Of a stretch of DNA of 64,000 nucleotides, positions 17,540 through 25,425 are shown piece after piece. Both the position numbers and the translations under genes were made by a program. How positions within the stretch are numbered: position 1 is the first letter of the stretch; each line of letters opens with the position of its first letter. The stretch covers positions 1 through 64,000 of the forward strand of contig NZ_JAGGPU010000008.1 of NCBI RefSeq assembly GCF_018613605.1, read 5' to 3'. The stretch comes from Pedobacter sp. ISL-64 (GTDB lineage: Bacteria > Bacteroidota > Bacteroidia > Sphingobacteriales > Sphingobacteriaceae). The notes beneath the pieces were generated by a model that saw nothing but the letters and a program-made list of their open reading frames with translations, was not told where the DNA came from and made no database searches.

Positions 17540-18399
17540 TAGCCTAAAATTTCCTCCACGTGTTTTTCAATGTTCGTGCAGATCTGATCCACAGGAAGAT
17601 CGTTCGCATCTTCTCCAAATGGGTTTTCTATTTCTTCAGCTATTAACTCCAAACTCGCTAATACATAGAGAATAAAGGGAACAATGGGTACCACAAAATA
17701 ACCTAAACTAAATACCCATCCAATAGGTAAAGTAATTACGTAAATAAAGATGAACTTCTTGATAAAAGCACTGTAAGAATATGGGATCGGTGTGTTTTTA
17801 ATACGCTCGCAAGCACCACAGATATCGGTAAATTGATTAAAATCGCCAGAAAGGACAATAAATTGTTCCTGCGAAATAGCACCTTTTTCGAGTAGTTCAT
17901 ATAACCTGTTAATTAAGCTTCCTGCAATCTGGTTTGGTACGTGTTTACCTTCTTCAACCTCTATTAAAAGACTATTTTTACCAAAATACATTCTTTCGCG
18001 TAAATGTTCTTTTAAAGCAAAAGCATATTTAGGAATACCGTATTCAAAAAAACGGACATCTTCCTCTGTTAATTTAAGCGCTTTTATTTTCAAGGCCAGG
18101 TTGCGGCTCACATTGGTTAACGATCCCAATAACTTTCTTCCTTCCCACCACCTGTCGTATGCTGTATTTGTTCTGAAAACGAGTAGCATGGATAATACAA
18201 AGCCCAATAAGCTGTGCATCATGCCAATATTGGTCACATAGCTGCTTTTAGAAAGTTGAAAAAAATTGAGCTCTGCAAATGCCACCAAACCAGAAAAAAC
18301 AGCTACTGCAAGCATTAATGGCCACAGTTTTCTAAAAGTGTCGCTTTTGTGGATGTGAAAAATGAAGGTACTCCAATCTTTAGGGTTGTAATTGATCAT
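17539..18399 (-). CDS. Bestrophin-like membrane channel
   Basis: A 286-residue inner-membrane protein of the bestrophin/RFP-TM family, whose characterised bacterial members are pentameric ion channels. Diagnostic segments are LSMLLVFRTNTAYDRWWEGRK near residue 75 and EIENPFGEDANDLP near residue 258. There are four hydrophobic stretches, two in each half. It overlaps the HDAC-like gene by one base. Ion selectivity cannot be read from the sequence. Confidence 0.9.
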   Translation of the reverse strand: MINYNPKDWSTFIFHIHKSDTFRKLWPLMLAVAVFSGLVAFAELNFFQLSKSSYVTNIGMMHSLLGFVLSMLLVFRTNTAYDRWWEGRKLLGSLTNVSRNLALKIKALKLTEEDVRFFEYGIPKYAFALKEHLRERMYFGKNSLLIEVEEGKHVPNQIAGSLINRLYELLEKGAISQEQFIVLSGDFNQFTDICGACERIKNTPIPYSYSAFIKKFIFIYVITLPIGWVFSLGYFVVPIVPFILYVLASLELIAEEIENPFGEDANDLPVDQICTNIEKHVEEILG

Positions 18400-18431
18400 C
18401 TTATTGCGTTTTTATTTGATGAGCCTCTTTC

Positions 18432-19721
18432 TTATCGTAAAACCTCTTTACTTACTTTTAAAAGTGCTTGCCCAGCCAAATAAACATCTTCGAAAGAGTT
18501 ATAAAGAGGGACTGCGCTTAAGCGGATCACATTAGGTTCGCGCCAATCACCAAGTACGTGGTTTGCCATTAAGCCATCAAAAATCTGTTTACCATTTTGC
18601 TGAGCGATGATGGATAACTGGGCACCTCTATCTTTATCTACTTTAGGTGTGATGATTTTATATTGCATTATGCCTAACTCCTTATTCACTTCATTTATAA
18701 TAAATTCAAGATATGCAGTTAAACTAATACTTTTGCTTCTTAATGGTTCAATAAAGCCTGCTTGTTCGAAAATCTGAAGCGATGCATGATATAAAGCCAT
18801 TGGCATTACCTGTGTGCAACTTACCTGCCAGCCGTCTGCCCCGGCTTCTGGAATAAAGCCTTTTTCCATTTTAAAACGTTTACTTTCCTGATAACCCCAC
18901 CATCCTGCAAAGCGGTTCAATTCGGTATTGCTGAAATGTTTTTCGTGAACAAAGATTCCGCTTATCCCCCCCGGACCAGAATTTTGATATTTGTATGAGC
19001 ACCAGCAGGCAAAATCAACACCCCAATCGTGAAGTTTTACAGGAACATTGCCTGCGGCATGCGCCAGATCCCAGCCTACAATTGCGCCGATTTCATGCCC
19101 TGCCTTTGTAATGGTTTCCATATCGTACCATTGTCCCGTGTAATAATTTATCCCGCCAAATAAAACCAAAGCGATTTCATCCGCATTTTCTTTGATTTTA
19201 GCTATGATATCTTCGGTATGGAGTATTTCCTCGCCTTCTTTAGGAAAAACCTCTATAATCGCTTCTTTTGGGTCGAAACCGTGAAACCTTACCTGGCTTT
19301 CTATTGCGTATTGATCGGATGGGAATGCACCGCCTTCCATGATGATTTTAAAGCGTTTGCCTTTGGGCTGATAGAAACTAACCATTAATAAATGCAGGTT
19401 TACGGTTAGGGTATTCATTGGGCATACTTCCGATTGTAATGCGCCAACAATCGGGGCCATTAACTTTTTGAGTGCCTTGTGGTAGAACATCCAGGGTTCG
19501 TTTCCGTCGAACCAGCCCTCTACTGCGTAGTTGGCCCAGTTGTTAAGCTGATTTTTTAAAACTTCACCGGCTACTTTAGGTTGAAGCCCTAACGAATTAC
19601 CACACAGGTAAATAAAATCATTTCCGTTGTGATTTGGGAATAAGAACTGAGACCTGAAATCACGTAGCTGGTCGGTGTCGTCTTGTGTTTGTGCGAATAA
19701 TAAGTTATTTTCAAAATTCAT
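18432..19721 (-). CDS. kynU: Kynureninase
   Basis: A PLP enzyme that cleaves kynurenine, or 3-hydroxykynurenine, to anthranilate or 3-hydroxyanthranilate plus alanine. The PLP lysine is Lys244 in CSYKYQNSGPGG. The upstream cofactor-binding block is GWDLAHAAGN with Asp218 and His221, and the N-terminal FIYLCGNSLGLQP is typical. The length of 429 residues is normal. No other kynurenine-pathway gene lies in the window, so the pathway context (NAD synthesis or tryptophan breakdown) is not visible here. Confidence 0.95.
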   Translation of the reverse strand: MNFENNLLFAQTQDDTDQLRDFRSQFLFPNHNGNDFIYLCGNSLGLQPKVAGEVLKNQLNNWANYAVEGWFDGNEPWMFYHKALKKLMAPIVGALQSEVCPMNTLTVNLHLLMVSFYQPKGKRFKIIMEGGAFPSDQYAIESQVRFHGFDPKEAIIEVFPKEGEEILHTEDIIAKIKENADEIALVLFGGINYYTGQWYDMETITKAGHEIGAIVGWDLAHAAGNVPVKLHDWGVDFACWCSYKYQNSGPGGISGIFVHEKHFSNTELNRFAGWWGYQESKRFKMEKGFIPEAGADGWQVSCTQVMPMALYHASLQIFEQAGFIEPLRSKSISLTAYLEFIINEVNKELGIMQYKIITPKVDKDRGAQLSIIAQQNGKQIFDGLMANHVLGDWREPNVIRLSAVPLYNSFEDVYLAGQALLKVSKEVLR

Positions 19722-19735
19722 TGCCTCAATATTAC

Positions 19736-19768
19736 AAAAAAGCAGGTATTGTTTCCAAACCTGCTTTT
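19736..19768 (-). terminator. Terminator after the 3-methyladenine glycosylase gene
   Basis: AAAAGCAGGT and ACCTGCTTTT form a ten-bp stem flanked by A and T runs. It lies between the stop at 19786 and the kynU start at 19721, which separates these two minus-strand units. Confidence 0.8.
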
Positions 19769-19785
19769 CAATTTATGTTATTTTA

Positions 19786-20391
19786 TTAAACCTTGTTTGG
19801 TTTGCTCACGTATTTATTGCCCTTTACAAAGAACCGCCACGGTAATAAAGCATGCTCTTTTGCGTATGCGATGCCTACGCGAGGTGTAGCGGCAATATTT
19901 TCATCTTGATAGCGGATAGCATGATCTTCGATCCAGATTTCATCTCCAGTTAGATTTTTGGCGTTAAAAGTTCTGTCTATTCCCAGTGCTTTTGCGGCAG
20001 ACCCCGGGCCAGCCGAAATAGCACCCTTTGTGTGCGGCATATTTCTTCTTTGCTCAATAATGTCGATACCAACCAAAGGTTCTATACCTCTAATTAAAAC
20101 AGCATGTGGATCGTTTTCTTTCGAACTTACAATATTGAAGAGGTTGTGCATGCCATAACAAAGATATACATAGGCAATGCCTCCATTGCTATACATCGTT
20201 TCTGTTCGGTTGGTTCTGCGGCCGCCGTAAGCATGCGAAGCTTTATCCTTTACACCAAAATAAGCTTCGGTTTCGACGATGATGCCTGCGGTGATTTCGT
20301 TGTCAATTTTGGTATAGAGTATTTTGCCTAACAGATCTTTAGCCAGGCTAACCACGTCTTCATTTAGATAATATTCTTCTTTTAGTTTCAA
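19786..20391 (-). CDS. DNA-3-methyladenine glycosylase (AAG/MPG family)
   Basis: A 201-residue base-excision repair enzyme that removes alkylated and deaminated purines. Family motifs are IIVETEAYFG, whose glutamate activates water, then KASHAYGGRRTNRTETMY, YLCYGMHNLFNIV and the AGPGSAAKALGI block near residue 127. The length matches the AAG fold. It is encoded 13 bp after the GAF-domain reductase gene and likely shares its transcript. Confidence 0.94.
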   Translation of the reverse strand: MKLKEEYYLNEDVVSLAKDLLGKILYTKIDNEITAGIIVETEAYFGVKDKASHAYGGRRTNRTETMYSNGGIAYVYLCYGMHNLFNIVSSKENDPHAVLIRGIEPLVGIDIIEQRRNMPHTKGAISAGPGSAAKALGIDRTFNAKNLTGDEIWIEDHAIRYQDENIAATPRVGIAYAKEHALLPWRFFVKGNKYVSKPNKV

Positions 20392-20404
20392 TATCTTACT
20401 TTAA

Positions 20405-20884
20405 CTATCTGTTTAATATAATTGATATAACTTGCTCTAAATAAGTTTTATCTGTTTCATCGAATTTATTTAACACTTCGCTGTCTACATCTAAAATGCC
20501 TATCACTTCACCATTAACAATTAATGGTAAAACAATTTCTGATTTAGAAGCAGATGCACAGGCAATGTGACCAGGAAACTCTTCAACATCTGGAACAATA
20601 ATGGTTTCTACCTGTTGCCAAGAGGCTCCACATACCCCTTTTCCTTTTTTAATCCGTGTACAGGCTACCGGCCCTTGAAATGGGCCCAATACCAGTTCAC
20701 CTTGCTTTACCAGATAGAAACCTACCCAAAACCAGTTAAACTGTTCTTTAAGTGCTGCTGCAACGTTTGCAAGGTTTGCAATAAAATCGGTTTCGCCGTA
20801 AAGTAAAGCGTCTATCTGAGGGATGATCGATTGATATTGCTCTTCCTTTGATGTATTTCTGGTGATGGTTAAGTCTTCTGCCAT
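20405..20884 (-). CDS. Free methionine-(R)-sulfoxide reductase (GAF-domain)
   Basis: A 159-residue single GAF-domain enzyme that reduces free methionine-R-sulfoxide. The three family cysteines occur at Cys75, Cys85 and Cys109, and their 10 and 24 residue spacing matches the E. coli enzyme. The sequence around them reads VACTRI, GVCG and HIACAS, and the C-terminal GVIGILDVDSE-like segment is also typical. It probably works with thioredoxin. A TAACTTTG minus-7 box lies at 20904-20911. Confidence 0.9.
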   Translation of the reverse strand: MAEDLTITRNTSKEEQYQSIIPQIDALLYGETDFIANLANVAAALKEQFNWFWVGFYLVKQGELVLGPFQGPVACTRIKKGKGVCGASWQQVETIIVPDVEEFPGHIACASASKSEIVLPLIVNGEVIGILDVDSEVLNKFDETDKTYLEQVISIILNR

Positions 20885-20903
20885 TTTTTTTTATTTCTAT
20901 AAT

Positions 20904-20911
20904 CAAAGTTA
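20904..20911 (-). promoter_or_regulatory. Bacteroidota minus-7 box for the GAF-domain reductase gene
   Basis: TAACTTTG on the minus strand fits TAnnTTTG and lies 20 bp before the ATG. No convincing minus-33 element is visible. Confidence 0.4.
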
Positions 20912-21016
20912 ATTATGATTTGTGAGATCTAAGGTAATAGTGAATTTTAATGACGAAAATTTGAATGACAATCTATTCTTAAAATCCTTAGTTTTGGCAT
21001 CATTAACCGTGAGTTT

Positions 21017-21706
21017 ATGATTGTAGCCTTAACCATTACCAAATTCCCTGGCCTTACAGTTCCTTTTGCATTTGTAGGGATGGCTGTTTTACGTTTGCCA
21101 TTGTGGTTAAATAAGAGATGCAGGTTCTGGAAGTTAATGGGGAGCGGAAAAGATGCTCAGGTAGATTTAGCTCCTGATTATAAACATTGGGCCGTGCTTA
21201 CCACCTGGGATAACCGGAGCGATTGTGATGATTTTTATCGTCGTTCTTTTGTACTAAAATGGTTTGGTTTCTTTGGGATTGAAAGTTTTACTATCTTATT
21301 AAACCCTTTATCCACTCATGGCTTATGGTCAGGAGTAGAGCCATTTAGATCCGATAAAACAAGTAATACCCATACGGGTAAGATTGCTGTAATTACAAGG
21401 GCGGCAATTAAATTTAATAAGTTAAAAGAGTTTAGGCGGAATATTAAAAGAGCAGCTGATGCCATGCGCACCGCTCCGGGTTTTATCTTGTCGGCAGGTA
21501 TTGGCGAAAATCCATTTTTCGATCAGGCTACCTTTTCAATCTGGGCCGATGCTGATAGCATGAAAAACTATGCTTACAGATCTTTTGATCATTCGGATGT
21601 GATTAAACTTACCAGGGAGCGCGAATGGTACAAGGAAGAGTTGTTTGCCCGGTTCTCGATTGTAGATAGCTGGGGCACGCTTAATGGCGTATCTGTTGAA
21701 TTATAA
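21017..21706 (+). CDS. CrtA-like dimeric alpha/beta-barrel protein (spheroidene monooxygenase family)
   Basis: A 229-residue protein resembling CrtA, the spheroidene monooxygenase of purple bacteria. Characteristic segments include KLMGSGKDAQVDLAPDYKHW near residue 40, ITRAAIKFNKLKEF near 125 and the C-terminal REREWYKEELFARFSI. No carotenoid genes surround it, so a carotenoid substrate should not be assumed. It may be a heme-dependent oxygenase on another substrate. A small conserved gene follows after 17 bp. Confidence 0.72.
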   Translation: MIVALTITKFPGLTVPFAFVGMAVLRLPLWLNKRCRFWKLMGSGKDAQVDLAPDYKHWAVLTTWDNRSDCDDFYRRSFVLKWFGFFGIESFTILLNPLSTHGLWSGVEPFRSDKTSNTHTGKIAVITRAAIKFNKLKEFRRNIKRAADAMRTAPGFILSAGIGENPFFDQATFSIWADADSMKNYAYRSFDHSDVIKLTREREWYKEELFARFSIVDSWGTLNGVSVEL

Positions 21707-21723
21707 ATAAAAATATAAAATAA

Positions 21724-21975
21724 ATGAGAGTAGTAGCAGAACTTCCGCATCCGGAATGTAAGATCACGATTTTTTCGATGAATCAAAAATACATTGTAAA
21801 GTTTGAGCAGGGTACCTTTGAGCAAAGTTATAAACTCGCTGAACTTGATCTAAGCGGAGGTGGCGTTAATGATGTATTTGAAATTATTGATGAGGAATTT
21901 ATCCAAACCGTAGTGGCGCGATTTAAGCTAATGCGTTCTGATTTTACTGCTGCATATAATAGGCATCAATATTAA
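21724..21975 (+). CDS. Small hypothetical protein downstream of the CrtA-like gene
   Basis: An 83-residue soluble protein (MRVVAELPHPECKITIFSMN at the start) with no signal peptide or membrane segment. I recognise no domain. The 17-bp gap and shared strand suggest co-transcription with the CrtA-like gene. The frame is open with good codon use, and the neighbouring frames offer nothing better. Confidence 0.6.
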   Translation: MRVVAELPHPECKITIFSMNQKYIVKFEQGTFEQSYKLAELDLSGGGVNDVFEIIDEEFIQTVVARFKLMRSDFTAAYNRHQY

Positions 21976-22195
21976 TGACTTAACCTATGTAAGTTGCTGA
22001 TTACTAGTTAATTTAATGGTTTATCGAAATTATATTTTGATTTTAAAGCCGTTACACGCTACCAGCAACATGCTGAATATCAGTTTTTATTTAAGTGATT
22101 TAAGATAACTTACTGATATACTTGTTTTTAAATTTATCAACAAAATATAATTCTGAGTACTTATTTCACCAAATAAATGGGAGGTTTTGGGTAAA

Positions 22196-22253
22196 TCGTC
22201 ATTTCGCCTGTAGTGCAGTCCCGAATTTTCGGGAGAGAAATCTTTGAACTTAG
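22196..22253. repeat. Dispersed repeat, GTCATTTCG type
   Basis: It begins ATCGTCATTTCG and ends GAGAGAAATCT around a CCCGAATTTTCGGG hairpin. The same ends occur at 34991-35066 and 59922-60026. Confidence 0.6.
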
Positions 22254-22290
22254 CTGAAAGGTTCTTGGCTGCGTTTATGGTGACAAATAA

Positions 22291-22331
22291 AAAATGCGCT
22301 TAGCTGAATTTAGATTCATCTAAGCGCATTT
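22291..22331. terminator. Hairpin terminator
   Basis: AAATGCGCTTAG and CTAAGCGCATTT form a perfect 12-bp stem with flanking A and T runs, so it could work in either direction. It lies beyond the 3' end of the broken Dabb gene (minus strand) and of the CrtA-like unit (plus strand). Confidence 0.7.
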
Positions 22332-22420
22332 ATGTTAGGGTGGAAAAGAGCCTGAAACAAGTTCAGGATGACGAGTTATGGAATGTTCCGTGTATTCCGT
22401 GTTTCAGTGGCTAAAACTTA

Positions 22421-22715
22421 TTAAGAAACCACCGTATCGTGTACCACTACCCTGTACCAGTTATTAGAGAATTTTTCTACAGCATCTAAATGCACTTTAT
22501 CTTCCTGGTAAGCATTATGGTCTGCAATGTTTGCAAAGGTAATGGTTAGCGAATAAGTAAAAGAGTTATCGGTAACAGGGCGTACAGGTGTACCTGCTGC
22601 TAAGCCATAACTTAACGTTTTAATCTGCGATCTCGGTTTTGGTTAGTTGAGGTTTTAACCAGAACATTACGAAGTGTTGGATCTGTCCTTTATCTGCGGT
22701 TTGGGTTTCTATCAT
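22421..22715 (-). pseudogene. Broken Dabb-family (stress-responsive A/B barrel) gene
   Basis: Translating the minus strand from the ATG at 22715 gives MIETQTADKGQIQHFVMFWL and continues KPQLTKTEIAD, then a stop at about 22620. A shift of one base continues the same family as KTLSYGLAAGTPVRPVTDNS followed by FTYSLTI, and ends in WYRVVVHDTVVS at 22421. Both parts are typical of short Dabb proteins (about 100 residues). The central helix is largely missing, so a deletion with frameshift has inactivated the gene. A sequencing error cannot explain the missing segment, though it could explain the frameshift. Confidence 0.8.
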
Positions 22716-22756
22716 GGTTCTTTTTTTGCTAATATATAAATCATTTTTTTTGGCAC

Positions 22757-22789
22757 AAAAAAAGTCCCGATTTACATCGGGACTTTTTT
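22757..22789 (-). terminator. Terminator of the glycine-zipper lipoprotein gene
   Basis: AAAAAGTCCCGAT and ATCGGGACTTTTT form a 13-bp stem with a four-base loop, placed right after the stop at 22808 on the minus strand. Confidence 0.9.
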
Positions 22790-22807
22790 ATCTTTAAAAA
22801 CCTTTTT

Positions 22808-23311
22808 TTAGTTTTTAGGCTGCACACGGCCAGATTTTCTGTCTTCACCTCTACCGATTAAATAACCGCCACCAGCTCCAACTAATCCGCCAATAACCGC
22901 ACCTCTGCCTTTTTTCTTATCGATTAGTGCACCAGCAACTGCGCCACCAACACCACCAATTACGGTACCTTTAGCAGCATCACTCCAGCCTTTTTTCTTA
23001 GCTGTAGGCTGTGTAGTACCACCGTAGGCACTGCTAGAACCACCGCCAGAGCTTGCATAGGATCTAGATGAATTAGCTCCTGCCCTTCTGGCTGCTACCA
23101 GTTCGGCCTGATGTTTCGCTTCTTTTTCCTGCTCTACTTTTGCCACTTCGGCTTTTTTAAAGCTATCTAACCTCAAACTATCTTTAACTGCTTTAATTGC
23201 CAATTGTTTTTCTGCTTCTTGTTGTTTTAATGCGGCTTCTTCTTTTGCTTTATTGTTACATGCAAACAAAACAGAAGTACTCAACGCGATTACTATTAAT
23301 ATCTTTTTCAT
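22808..23311 (-). CDS. Glycine-zipper lipoprotein
   Basis: A 167-residue envelope protein. The signal peptide ends VLFAC, a lipobox, with Cys18. Residues 20-80 form a charged, probably coiled-coil stretch rich in Lys, Glu and Ala. A Ser/Gly linker follows. The C-terminus (about 112-155) is a YMGG/glycine-zipper motif with repeated GxxxG, including GTVIGGVGGAVAGALIDKKK. Such motifs pack into membranes. The exact role is unknown. It has its own terminator. Confidence 0.82.
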   Translation of the reverse strand: MKKILIVIALSTSVLFACNNKAKEEAALKQQEAEKQLAIKAVKDSLRLDSFKKAEVAKVEQEKEAKHQAELVAARRAGANSSRSYASSGGGSSSAYGGTTQPTAKKKGWSDAAKGTVIGGVGGAVAGALIDKKKGRGAVIGGLVGAGGGYLIGRGEDRKSGRVQPKN

Positions 23312-23438
23312 AATTCTAATTTAATATGATTCTCATTTAGCTTCCTAACCTTGCTAAACAGGTTTCAAATGGATGTGTGATTTAGTTAATTACCACTACT
23401 AGAGAAAAAATGATGCCAAAATGTTTTGAATAGAAAAA

Positions 23439-24164
23439 TTATTCCAATAAATCTATATACCAGAAACCAGAAAGTGCTTTGGTTGAACAAGGTGAATCAT
23501 CATCTGTTGTGGTTTTGCTTGGGGCATTATAAGTTCTGAACACCCTCTCTCCTGTCCTAAATGCGATTTTATCCTTGAAAATCGGTCCTTCGAATGCGAA
23601 AGTATGAAACTCTCCATTTTCTCCGCAAGGATCAATACCTGCAGGTAATTGATCAATTAAATCATGGCTAATTACTTTTCCACAGAAATTTTCAAGATTT
23701 TGCTGTGTGCAAACAATGATGGTTTTATAGTTCAGATCCAAAAATTCACGGATCAAATCTTTAGTGTTTTTTTTCCAAAGCGGAAAAATAGCCTTAAGAC
23801 CAATTTCGGCCAATTTATTCTCCCGATAGGTACGTAAGTCCTCTAAAAAAATATCACCGAAAATAGAATGAGTAATACCCTCCTCTTTAAATTTAGAAAG
23901 ATGTTTCTTCATGGTGCTGTCGTAGGTTTCCATATCAGGCATTTCGCCCAAACGGATCTGATACAGCGGAATACCAATACTTTCGGCCTGTTTGATTAGT
24001 AAAGCTTCTCTAACGCCATGCATCGAAACACGATTATATTTTTCAGTAACTGTAGTAATCAGGTATCGGATTTCGATACTAGGATCTTGTAAGGCGTAAT
24101 GTAAAGCCAATGTACTGTCTTTACCACCGCTCCAATTAAACAAGCAAATCTTTTTATCTGGCAT
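23439..24164 (-). CDS. DUF71/COG2102 ATP-pyrophosphatase (Dph6-like), probable B12-salvage branch
   Basis: A 241-residue N-type ATP pyrophosphatase. The PP-loop SGGKDS is at residues 12-17, and the family signature GENGEFHTFAFEGP lies near residue 188. Eukaryotic and archaeal members (Dph6) amidate diphthine, but bacteria lack diphthamide. Published comparative genomics of DUF71 proposed a role in vitamin B12 salvage for many bacterial members. The BtuF-like, DUF6580 and BtuB-like genes upstream here agree with that. It overlaps the sirtuin gene by 11 bp. Confidence 0.85.
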   Translation of the reverse strand: MPDKKICLFNWSGGKDSTLALHYALQDPSIEIRYLITTVTEKYNRVSMHGVREALLIKQAESIGIPLYQIRLGEMPDMETYDSTMKKHLSKFKEEGITHSIFGDIFLEDLRTYRENKLAEIGLKAIFPLWKKNTKDLIREFLDLNYKTIIVCTQQNLENFCGKVISHDLIDQLPAGIDPCGENGEFHTFAFEGPIFKDKIAFRTGERVFRTYNAPSKTTTDDDSPCSTKALSGFWYIDLLE

Positions 24165-24840
24165 TGGTTAGGATTTCTTTTAATGCAGCAACGCCTTCTA
24201 CAGCGTTTTTTTCAATGTTGATCACGTTTTTATAACGTTTTACATCGGGTGTTTTTGGATCAATAATGTATTTATCAACAAAGGAAGGGACAAAACCGAT
24301 TAAACCTGCAGCAGGATAAACAGCTAATGAAGTTCCGATAAGTACAAACAAATCGGCCTGTTTGCAGAGTTTAGCAGCTACTTCAATCATGGGTACATCT
24401 TCGCCAAACCAAACTACATGCGGCCGAAGTTGAGAACCCAGCTCGCAAAGCTCGCCCATTTTAACTTCTGAACCTGCAATGGGATAGGTTAACCCCGGTT
24501 TTTTATCAGATTGAGACTTGGTAATTATGCCATGAAGATGCGTAACTTTGGTAGAACCTGCTCTTTCGTGCAGATCATCAATGTTTTGGGTAATAATTTC
24601 AACGTCGAAGTCTTTTTCCAGCTCGGCAAGCACCTGATGAGCCAGATTGGGTTTAGCGGCTAAAACCTGCCTTCTCCTTTCATTATAAAATTCTTGTACC
24701 AATTCCGGATTTCTCTCCCAGGCCTCGGGGGTAGCTACATCATAAACATTATAGCCCTCCCATAATCCATCAGAATCCCTAAATGTTTTTAACCCACTTT
24801 CGGCACTGATCCCTGCTCCTGTTAAAACAACTAATTTCAT
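24154..24840 (-). CDS. cobB: Sirtuin-family NAD-dependent protein deacylase without zinc cysteines
   Basis: A 228-residue sirtuin. The NAD-binding GAGISAESGLKTFR is at 8-21, QNIDDLHERAG at 85-95, and the catalytic His103 lies in HLHG. Tyr52 and Arg55 match the YxxR acyl-pocket pair of SIRT5/CobB-type desuccinylases. The zinc-binding module is reduced: between His103 and the VVWFGED block only one cysteine (Cys132) is present, so the usual four-cysteine site is absent. It overlaps the DUF71 gene by 11 bp and abuts a secreted hypothetical gene. Confidence 0.9.
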   Translation of the reverse strand: MKLVVLTGAGISAESGLKTFRDSDGLWEGYNVYDVATPEAWERNPELVQEFYNERRRQVLAAKPNLAHQVLAELEKDFDVEIITQNIDDLHERAGSTKVTHLHGIITKSQSDKKPGLTYPIAGSEVKMGELCELGSQLRPHVVWFGEDVPMIEVAAKLCKQADLFVLIGTSLAVYPAAGLIGFVPSFVDKYIIDPKTPDVKRYKNVINIEKNAVEGVAALKEILTNAR

Positions 24841-25425
24841 TTATTTTATATTTCTTGTTCCTGCTGATCTGAAAAGTTTAGCAAGGAGTTCATACTTGCC
24901 AAAGCAAGTTTCTCCAAATGTTGTTGTGTGGGTTCCTTTGTAGTTTTTGCTTGTCCATATTTTATACCCTGTTCCAGAAAAACAAATGTTTATCGAAAAT
25001 ACAATCCTATCGTCTTTATCCAAATATAGAATTGCATTTTCTGGGCGCTTACATTCGAATACTAAAATCTTTGATGGATAAGTAGTATAGTTATATCCAT
25101 ATATGATGTTAAAAAGTGAGTCGGTTTCCTCTTCTGTCAACAAACGTTGTTCGGTAACAACATCATTATCAATATTTTCATTTTTTAAATAAGAAACTTC
25201 TTTTGTAGAATCGTCATTTTTGAATGAAATAAAGATTATTTTTTTTACCCACGAATATGCTTCATGTTTTTTTACTGATTTTAACTTCCATCCATATTTA
25301 TATCCAAACTTACACTGACAAGCTTTGATATACTCTGTTACTGCAGAATCAGTATATTTTTTCTCTTGTGCAATACAGTATGAATAAAAGAAAATACAAG
25401 CGAGCGTTAGTAAGATATGCTTCAT
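24841..25425 (-). CDS. Secreted hypothetical protein
   Basis: A 194-residue protein with a signal peptide (ILLTLACIFFYSYCIAQ). The mature part contains several cysteines (KACQCKFGY, FECKRP, INICFSG and GETCFGKY) and many aromatic residues. I recognise no domain. Its DNA is visibly more AT-rich than its neighbours. The start overlaps the BtuF-like stop by 4 bp and its stop abuts the sirtuin start, so it is translationally embedded in this unit, perhaps as a late insertion. Confidence 0.7.
   Translation of the reverse strand: MKHILLTLACIFFYSYCIAQEKKYTDSAVTEYIKACQCKFGYKYGWKLKSVKKHEAYSWVKKIIFISFKNDDSTKEVSYLKNENIDNDVVTEQRLLTEEETDSLFNIIYGYNYTTYPSKILVFECKRPENAILYLDKDDRIVFSINICFSGTGYKIWTSKNYKGTHTTTFGETCFGKYELLAKLFRSAGTRNIK

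Larger units (their letters stand above)
21976..22420. other. Non-coding gap with repeats
   Basis: No gene is supported. AT-rich sequence fills 21976-22195. A GTCATTTCG...GAGAAATC repeat lies at 22196-22253, a 12-bp hairpin at 22291-22331 and a CCTGAAACAAGTTCAGG palindromic repeat at about 22350-22373. The stretch then runs into the broken gene at 22421-22715. Confidence 0.6.

Noticed and set aside
22745..22766. TTTGGCAC as a sigma-54 site
   Set aside because: It has the minus-24 half only. The following bases form the terminator stem, and no plus-strand gene lies downstream.
23439..24164. True diphthine-ammonia ligase
   Set aside because: Bacteria lack diphthamide-modified EF-2, and the B12-linked neighbourhood supports another role.
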